The notes beneath the pieces are model-generated. The model saw only the letters and a program-made list of their open reading frames with translations. It was not told the DNA's origin and made no database searches. Of a DNA stretch of 64,000 nucleotides, positions 56,581 through 64,000 are shown one piece after another. The stretch's first letter is position 1; every line of letters begins with the position of its first letter. A program made the position numbers and the translations under genes. Source of the stretch: Saccharum officinarum (Eukaryota; Streptophyta; Magnoliopsida; Poales; Poaceae). Where the stretch lies: the NCBI GenBank assembly GCA_020631735.1, contig CM036221.1, positions 11,513,381 through 11,577,380 on the forward strand, written 5' to 3'.

Positions 56581-57055
56581 GCGGCGGCCGGGGACGGGGC
56601 CGAGCTGCGCCGCCACGCGCCTCGCGCCGCCACTTCCGGGCCGCCCCAACGCGCCGCCACCACCGCGCCCGGCCGCCCCGCCGCCGTCACCACGCGACTC
56701 CTCCAGATGCGCGCCCCGGCGGCGTCCAGGCATGGCGCGGCTCCTCCAGATGCGCGTGACCGCCGCCGGAACCCTAGCCGCCGCCGGCCCGGAGCCCGCG
56801 CACGGCCGCCCGCCCACGACCTCGTGGCCTGCTTCCGCGAGCCCGGCTAGCCGGGGACCTTCGTCCATCAGCGAAAAAGGCGAACTGAACCATGAACGCG
56901 ACCGTTAAGGGCAGCGGGCACAGGACGCAGGTCAGGGCTGCCCGGCACGCCGCCGAAGGAGCAGCATCAGGCGCGCGGACGAACTTGGGCGGCGGCGGGC
57001 GGCGAGTGAAACCTAGGAGGCGGCGGCGGCAGCTCCATGCGACGATCGGTCGCTG
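56581..57055. other. GC-rich block without recognised genes
   Basis: Very GC-rich sequence with open frames on both strands made of Arg/Ala/Pro/Gly runs. A 16-bp direct repeat (CTCCTCCAGATGCGCG) occurs at 56700-56715 and 56741-56756. No domain is seen. Confidence 0.4.
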
Positions 57056-59860
57056 TTTTTTATTCATCTAATAACAATAGTAATAGCCTTAATTATTATA
57101 CTTAAAACATAAAATTTTATATTTATAAAGTTACCTTAATACCCTTGATTAGAAAAAAAAATACAAAAACACAATTAGCCATCCTTTATTTGGCATCGCC
57201 TCCCCCTCAGTTTTGAGGCGATGGGATGCGATTTAGCGCATATGGCCCACCGGTCATAGACATAGCAATCGCCTCCCATCGTCTCCCTCCCATCGCCTCC
57301 CATTGCCTTTGGCCTTTCTGGCCGTCGGATCGGTCGTTGTGAGCCGTCGAAATTCTCCATAAGTATCGTAAAAAATCTCCTAACACATTCATATTCAAAT
57401 GCTTCCCTTAATATTGGTTTTCTTACTTTTTTTTTATTGAAAACAGAGGTTAAATTAAAGTCTAACTCCAAGCACCTAGTCAAAACTCAAAACAAAATAA
57501 GTTGAGCGGAGAAAAATATCGTTCTCTTAAATGATTTTTTTAGGAAATGAATATTAGCTGCCAGTTTGAGTACAATTCCTCCGTGTTCTGTTTATAGCTG
57601 TTGACCTGATTAGTTACGGTTGTGATGGTACTCATCATATTCATATATATGCGTCCACTCACTGATGGTCTGATAGGGAGAAAAGTGCGGTAAATGCATC
57701 AATTAGCGCCGGTTAAACAAACGAATTGGTTTTGGCAAAGATATTATGGGTGGTGAGCAACCAGTCATGCTGCTCATGCCATCCGATGGGAAGGTAACAA
57801 ACTTTTCCAGAAATAGTCATAGCATGAGCATGATAATTCACAGCTTCTAGATGTTGGATTTAAAATGCAGAGTACAAGGAAGAATATGTATGTGTATGCA
57901 TTTGGAGGAGACAATGGGGCAGCTAAGGTAGTGCCATGACCCGCCCACAAATGACACGGCCAAGTTCAGCTCTGCTCTCGTATAGGAGGCTGCTACTCGC
58001 CACCCCTATCAGGTATGGTTTGGGTGCTGGTGGCTCGATGCAGTGGTGGCTGTTGGCTTGGTGGCTGTATGGTGGGTGGACCTGTGCTTCTTCCTCGCCT
58101 CTTGCCGGCGATGCGGGCAGGTTCATAGCGAGAGAAGTACAGGGTGTGTCCCCGGCCGATGCTTCTCCTTCGTCTGTTCCTTTTGCGGCTCAATACAAAG
58201 CCTGTGTGCGATGGTACTTCTTCTGGCTTTGGCTTTCTTGCCATCCTCTTCCTACTCTGATGTTGGCCTCGGCGATGACGGAGATGGGCGATGAGCGATG
58301 GCTGCGGCAAGCACGAAAGACTCTAAGGACCTATTTGTGTTTTCTTTATTTTGTGGGGTCTATTGTGTAGTGGTTTGCACAGCTGTCCTCTCTGTATCTT
58401 TCTAGTATGTACATGTACTCCTGTTTGTACTCAGGTGTTTTCATCTAATATTAATATACAGGTACGTTATAAAAAAAAGAGTGACAAATGTTTTTTTCTT
58501 ATGAAGGAACGAACAATCTATTCATTTGACCTAGTTAATGCCACCAGTGCATGAGCGACTACCCGTACACATATTGGTTGTTTCTTGCACTAGCTAGTGT
58601 AAGGTGTTTCCTTTTTGCTGTTATGTCTTTTGATTTTTCTATTTTTTAATATGGAAAATGGTATATCTATATTTTTGTATAAATCCAAATATTATATCGA
58701 TTGTTCTAAATGAGGATGTATTTTAACAAATAAGTGAATGAACAACAAAGCAATAAATATTGTGCAGCTCTACAATTTTCATATAAAATTTCCGGACTAG
58801 TTATTGCTTGCTCTGCTTTTTCCATAGGCCTAACAATTTGGTACAAGAATGGGCTTAACTGCTGTAACAATTCAGTATAACAATGGGCTTAGTTGTTCAT
58901 AATCATGTTTGCTATTGGGCCAATCTGCAAGTAGAATTTAAGAGAAGATAATATATTTTTTTGAAAGGCAGAAGATACGAAATTTGAAGTGGTACTGTAC
59001 CATGAGTCCATTACCATGTCGAATGCACAGGCTCCCAATGGCTAAAACTATAGCTCGAAACCTTAGTTCATAACATTTGTAAAGTGGAAAAAACGAAGAA
59101 AAAAAGTACAATTAAACATGATCTCTCAAGTAAACTTTAGCAAGGTATGAGCTTCCTCAGGGGTCAGCGCCCCTACAGGCTTTGTCATGCACCTTTGTCA
59201 TTACCTTCCCTTGTCGACGCGTCTAGGTTCTTTTGGAAACACACAATTTCAATGAAGATTTCAAGGCAAAATAAACTAATTTCCCCTTCAATCTTCTCCA
59301 ATCTCTATGGGGAATTGATCCAGCACACATTTGTTTTTATATGTCTACGTTTATATCTATGAAATTTCTTGGTTCCAAACACATCCTCAATAATTCTTAA
59401 AAAAGATGAAAACTAGACTTGATATTTACAAACTAAAAGAGCACCAATGGATCAGAAGAAAAGGTGATAGCATTTTCAAACAAGGTGAAAATAGATCTCA
59501 AAACGCATGATAAAAGAAGAAGCGCGGTATCAGACGTCGACAGCTGAGATTTAAAAGTTTGATAAATGCTAGTACAGTAGAAATGCTAGTACAGTAGAAG
59601 TGGACAGATTTTTTTGCGTAGAAAGTAGAAGAGGACAGATGGCAAGAGAGAGAAAAACTGAAGCTCCGTAAGCTTGAGGATGATGATGATAGATAAGAAG
59701 CCACGTACGTAATTGGCCCAATAAGCCCATTAAGCAAAGGAACATGCCCGCTCTGCTTTCCTTCGTTTTGGCCCAACTTGTATATCGTGGGCCTAATTGC
59801 ACACGAAACAGGGCCCGCATCGTCATCTTTTTCTCTTTTTTTTAAATTTTTGTTAAACAA
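57056..59860. other. Intergenic, repeat-like DNA
   Basis: Mostly AT-rich. At 57935-57975 it carries the same end sequence as the 43630-44076 repeat (GACACGGCCAAGTTCAGCTC). Around 58015-58470 there is a GC-moderate stretch ending in a run of A, possibly the 3' end of a retroelement. No gene is supported. Confidence 0.4.
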
Positions 59861-59869
59861 TGCCACTTA

Positions 59870-61378
59870 GGAGGTCATGTTTGCTGACAAGAGTTAGTGA
59901 GCTTATAGCTCCAACAACAAGTGAATGGGATGAAAAATTAATCTTTGGCCTGAGGATGCTGCTAAGATCTTAAGGATTCCAATTAATGTGAATATGGAGG
60001 GCTGGCCTGCTTGGCATTTTGATGGGAAGGGAGTATTTTCAGTCAAATCGGATAAGCTTGCTGTGGAAAAAAGAGATGCTTTTACAGGAAGGGATGCTTC
60101 TAGTTCTGGATGTGCAGGTAGATGCGGGAGTGAATTCCAATGAATTAAGATTTGGCAAATTAAAGCTCCCAACAAAGTTAAAATGTTCATATGGCGTTTT
60201 GCACATAACAGCCTTCCTCTTAGAAGAAATTTGGCCAGGCATGGGATAAAATTAGATACCATTTGTCCAGTTTCCAGAAGCCTAGATGAAGACCGTCGGC
60301 ACATCTTCTTTAAATGTACTCCCTTCGTCCCTTTACATCTGTCGCTATTGGTGTGCGTGCCACAAGTTTGACTCGATTTATAGAAAATGTGTGCAACATT
60401 TGTATTTCCAAATAAATTTATTAAAAAACTAGATTCAAAGATCTTTCCAATGATACTAATTATGTACTATAAATATTAATATTTTTAATACATATTTAGT
60501 CAAACTTGTTTCTCGGGAAACACAAACGACAAATATTTAGATACAGAGGGAGTAAGTATGTCAAGATATGTTGGCGCCTTTTGAATATGGAGGATATAGG
60601 ATCTGAGTGGTGAACTGCCGATCAGGAACTGAAGTAATTAATAAGATTTATGAGCTAGAGATGAACATTCAAATAAAAGTTTTTGTCTTTCTTTGGAGAT
60701 GGTGGTCGGCAAGAAACAAGGCTAATGATGGTGGGAGAATGGCGAATGCAATTGAGATTTGTAGTTCTGTATCATTCTTCCTGATGGAGTTTGATAAGTT
60801 GCACAAAATTGAAAAGAAAGTGACGCTTGCTGCTGCTGGATGTTCATGGAATCCTCCACAAGAGGATATCTATAAGATCAATTCCGATGGCTCTTTTGAT
60901 CCAAATAAGAGAATTGGAGGATATGGGTTTGTGGTGAGGAACAAGAATAGAGAGGTGCTCGTGGCTGGGGCTGGAAACATTTCTTATGCTTCATCGGCCT
61001 TGCATACTGCAGCAATTGCGGCCTACAAGGCTGTCCTCCATGCAGCTCAACTAGGAATGACAAGAATTATCTTGGAGACGGATTCCATAGTGCTTGATAA
61101 TGCCCTCAAGTCGCCAAGTTTAGACCGAAGCATAATTGATGCTTTAGTGGTTCAGATACCAGACATTATGCAATCAGAGTTTTCTTTTTGTGATGTCTCA
61201 TATTGTAATAGATCATGTAATAAGGTGGCAGATTCTTTAGCTGACCAATAGAGCTTATGCGGTGGAGTGTGGCTCAGATGCGTTAATGAGCCAAGAGCCT
61301 TTGCATGTATTGAATCTTATATTGGGCGATTTGCCTAGGAATGAAGTTTAATGCAAGATGTGTTACCTGATAAAAAAA
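59870..61378 (+). mobile_element. Degenerate LINE: zf-RVT and RNase H region, split by a MITE
   Basis: Left part (to 60318): frame-broken pieces such as VSELIAPTTSEWDEKLI, GWPAWHFDGKGVFSVKSDKL and KAPNKVKMFIWRFAHNSLPL, the zf-RVT region of plant LINEs. Right part (60553 on): VFVFLWRWWSARNKANDG, then a type I RNase H domain with NSDGSFDPNKRIGGYGFVVR, ILETDSIVLDNAL and NKVADSLADQ, broken by a TAG at 61249-61251. In the next frame the C-terminal tail continues. The element ends near an A-run at 61372-61378. Family knowledge: these domains belong to the second ORF of L1-type elements. It is non-functional. Confidence 0.8.
60319..60552. mobile_element. Stowaway-like MITE nested in the LINE
   Basis: Starts CTCCCTTCGTCCC and ends GAGGGAG, the Stowaway (Tc1/mariner-related) terminal consensus. 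It is bounded by the dinucleotide TA on both sides (60317-60318 and 60553-60554). It is 234 bp with an AT-rich interior. It interrupts the LINE zf-RVT coding sequence after HIFFKC. Confidence 0.9.
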
Positions 61379-61439
61379 TCGACTCCTATCCTATGTGTGA
61401 GATAGGGCTAGACTCTAAATTACCCGAACATCACATCGT

Positions 61440-61702
61440 CGTTTTTTTATAACTAGATAGACTAGAAGCATGTTATAGACTGACAGATGGAGGGGTGAGC
61501 GTGTGTAGCTAGATATTACTTTTACTGCATGCTTATAGACTGATAGACTGGTCTAAAACAATATGTGTGATTAGTTATAAGTACTAGTCTTAGTCTAATA
61601 GTATTACTTTTACTACATGGTACTGATAGGAGTGTGCTGGACAGTGGATATGACAGATAACCAGACTAAAGCAAAAGGTGTGATTAGTTGCATGTACTAG
61701 CC
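61440..61702. repeat. Diverged short tandem repeats around TAGACTGATAG / GTGTGATTAGTT
   Basis: CTTATAGACTGA, GTGTGATTAGTT and ACTAGTCTTAG/ACTAGCCTTAG recur at intervals of about 120 bp. The pattern resumes at 62057-62165 after the MITE, so the MITE inserted inside this array. Confidence 0.5.
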
Positions 61703-61705
61703 TTA

Positions 61706-62053
61706 GGTCTGGTTTAGTTTCCAAAAATTTTTTTTGCCTCCATCCATCACATCGAATGTTTGAACATATGCATGGAGTACTAAACGTAGTTGGAAAAAAA
61801 CTAATTGCACAGTTCTCGGGGAAATCGCGAGACAAATCTTTTAAGCCTAATTAGGCCATGAAAAGCCTTAAGTGCTACAGTAACCACCATGTGCTAATGA
61901 CGGATTAATTAGTATCATTAGATTTGTCTCGCAGTTTCCTGACGGGTTCTGTAATTTGTTTTTTTATTAGTATCCGAAAACCCCTCCCGACATCCTTCCG
62001 ACACATCCGATGTGACACCTAAATTTTTTTCTTTTCGCGAACTAAACGCAGCC
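61706..62053. mobile_element. MITE, 348 bp, with target duplication TTA
   Basis: Ends GGTCTGGTTTAGTT and, inverted, GGCTGCGTTTAGTT. TTA flanks at 61703-61705 and 62054-62056, typical of PIF/Harbinger (Tourist-like) elements. The interior is strongly similar to 21481-21814. Confidence 0.8.
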
Positions 62054-62170
62054 TTAGCATAATATTTGTTTTTCCTGTATGCTTATAGACTGACATAATA
62101 GATAACCAGCCTGAAACAAAGTGATGGACAGTGGACGCAACATATAATTGGCCTGGAACAAAATGACTAT

Positions 62171-62449
62171 GGCTCCATTTCGTAGGGCCCCTCCAAATGA
62201 GCCGGAGCCGTTTTGAATAAGCCATAATATATGGTTCCTCCTTTTTCACTTAAAAACCGTTCCATACGGCTTCTCTACAGAGCCGGAGCTATAGATATGG
62301 ATTTTATAAATCTAGATAAAAAAATCTCATAATACTAGAATCTCATTCAAACCGGCGAGATTCTATTGAATTTTAAAGACACGGAATCTAATGAACACAC
62401 TACATTTTTTTATCTAGATTTTAGAATCCACGGGGATTGAAACGGCACC
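62171..62449. mobile_element. Probable MITE with GGCTCCATTTCG / GGTGCCGTTTCA ends
   Basis: Inverted ends agree at most positions (GGctCCaTTTC against GGtgCCgTTTC). Internal inverted copies occur around TAAATCTAGATAAAAAA and TTTTTTATCTAGATTTTA. Flanks TAT and TAA do not form a perfect duplication. Confidence 0.5.
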
Positions 62450-63776
62450 TAACTCTAAACTACTGCACTCCTTTGCCTAAACTCTACGTACTGGTAGCAA
62501 GTACTGAGGTTGATACCGAATCAAACTGCAACCTAGGCCAGGTGGTCAAAACCAATTATGTTACGCTATGTGCTAGTACAAGTTAGTTAAGCTGATCTCT
62601 TCTCCCTTACTTTATTTTGTTTTGCTTGAATTAAAAGGAGAGCACCAATGCAATGGACAAGGGGCCGTCCCTATTCTATAGTATGAGGGAGAAGAGCAGC
62701 ATGCAAAGGTGTTCCAGATATCTTTCTTGTTTGTCTCCAAAAGCCAAACAGTTACTTAGTAGCTGGCAAGCATATATAAAACTTTCTTTCAAACAAATAA
62801 TTCGGAAGAAAAAACTCATTGCTACAAGGTATGCTGATGAATGAAGTGAAAGGATAGGAAAGCAGCATGCAAAAGTGTTCCATATATCTTGGCTGGGTCC
62901 AAAGCCCCATTTTTTGTTTTCAACCTAAAATAACCAAAAATAATTTGAAAACCTAAACCTTTTGGTTTACAATTTCTAAATAGATTGGCACAGCCAAAAG
63001 GGTAACATCTGTAACTTAATTTTTTGTTAAGTTATTTTACTTAAAAATAGGTTAGAAATAAAAAAATGGCTGGTAAGCACAATGGAACACCCCCTCCTCC
63101 GGCCCCACATCCACAGAGACACTGACACACACAACCCCACCACACTGCCACACCCCTATCCCAAAAAAAAAACCAAACTCATTACTTGCTGCGTTGGCAT
63201 TGATCTCGAATCCAAGTGCAATCTCAATCTTATGGGCTGAATCATTTCCATACTAAGCTCACCGCCTGACAGTCTTTTCATACACAAATAAACTAAGGAT
63301 GAAGCTAGCTAGCAGCTCTTGATGACTGCATGCATGCACACTAGTAGTAATATTTTTTTCCTACTACAGTAATAGGGCTAGTGCTCTGCTTCCTCTGCTC
63401 TTAACTAGACACGAATCCAGCTTAAGCAATGAGCTAATTAACCCTAACAAATGAAATAATGGGCTCCAATCAGTCCTAACTCAGACAAGCAGTAAACAAG
63501 TGGTTTTTGCACAAGTGTCATGTGTGGGAGTGACACACACAACACAAGCAGCCTAGTGTGCCCCGCTCCTGCAGGGTGCAGGTGCACACATATCCAGGGC
63601 TGGCTTTTGGACTGGAGTCTGGAGCAGACATGAGAGCAAGGCCAAAGGGTGGTCAAACAAAGTTTAACTGCCCTCTTGTGACCCGAATGAATATGCCTAC
63701 TGCAACTTTTAATAAGCACCCTGTGCTTGTGCCTGTGCAAGCATACATACAGTGAGATAAAAGCATGTGTGTTTAA
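62450..63776. other. Intergenic DNA, no gene seen
   Basis: AT-rich, with a C-rich tract near 63090-63165 that could belong to a promoter or UTR. No coding feature is supported. Confidence 0.4.
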
Positions 63777-64000
63777 GGTCCTGTTTGGTTTGGACATGTT
63801 AAAGTTTAACTCCCATCATCAATGTTGTGGTAAATGCATGAAGTACTAAATGTAGACTAATTGCATGCATGTCGGCACAGATTAGGAGTAATTTACGAGA
63901 CGAATCTATTAAGCCTAATTAATCCAAGATTAGAAACTTTTTGTCAAATAAGACGAAAGTGCTACAGTGTTTGTTAAACTTTAACACCCAAACCGAACAG
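63777..64000. mobile_element. MITE cut by the window end
   Basis: Left end GGTCCTGTTTGGTTTGG preceded by TAA. The right end at 63995-64000 (CCGAACAG) is the start of its inverted partner, so only a few bases are missing. The interior has ACGAGACGAATCTATTAAGC as in the other MITEs of this window. Confidence 0.7.

Noticed and set aside
56405..56908. GC-rich open frames on both strands after the vWA fragment
   Set aside because: Low-complexity Arg/Ala/Pro translations; only the short vWA-like piece at the left is credible.
1..64000. CRISPR arrays, operons, rRNA or intact tRNA genes
   Set aside because: None seen; the window is plant nuclear DNA and the only tRNA-like sequences are decayed SINE-type relics.

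Overview
The window is nuclear DNA of a flowering plant, almost certainly a grass and probably a panicoid (sorghum/sugarcane/maize relative). The evidence is long multi-exon genes with GT-AG introns, GC-rich first exons in AT-rich surroundings, CC-NB-ARC-LRR resistance-type genes, many small grass-type MITEs (Stowaway-like and 3-bp-TSD elements), LINE fragments, tRNA-derived SINEs and a Ds-like hAT element. Species cannot be fixed from the sequence alone. Two 100-N blocks (28948-29047 and 54720-54819) mark it as a draft assembly.

Layout: the 3' end of a Nudix hydrolase 9-like gene (2-618, +); a 5'-truncated LINE (1738-2364); a complete gene for the 40S ribosome biogenesis factor TSR1 (3377-11333, +, 22 inferred exons, one GC-AG intron); a decayed CC-NB-ARC-LRR gene (12577-19884, -) with transposon-rich introns; MITEs and a hairpin (20.8-22.6 kb); the E3 UFM1-protein ligase UFL1 gene, which appears twice (22895-28795 and 29048-38327, +) on either side of an N gap in a pattern best explained by two overlapping contigs that were not merged; a second, internally deleted NLR pseudogene (39520-41714, +); a repeat-rich stretch (42.2-45.2 kb); a small CFAP298/C21orf59-like gene (45458-47122, +); an intron-less membrane-associated kinase regulator (MAKR) gene (51589-52584, -); MITEs and a SINE (52.8-54.6 kb); the second gap; a cluster of gene fragments (BRX-type, a possible ARM-repeat C-terminus, a WAV3-type vWA domain) at 55.3-56.6 kb; and a repeat-rich end with a LINE split by a Stowaway MITE (59.9-61.4 kb).

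The genes do not form a pathway. TSR1 (ribosome assembly) and UFL1 (UFMylation, linked to ER ribosomes) are housekeeping genes, MAKR belongs to receptor-kinase signalling, and the two NLRs are neighbouring, related resistance-gene relics. I found no convincing new molecular system. The most informative observations are the false duplication of UFL1, the Ds-like insertion with a perfect 8-bp target duplication, the different decay routes of the two NLRs, a cilia-associated protein family retained in a plant, and the shuffled gene-fragment cluster beside the second gap. All exon coordinates were read by eye from splice signals and protein continuity and have not been checked against transcripts.
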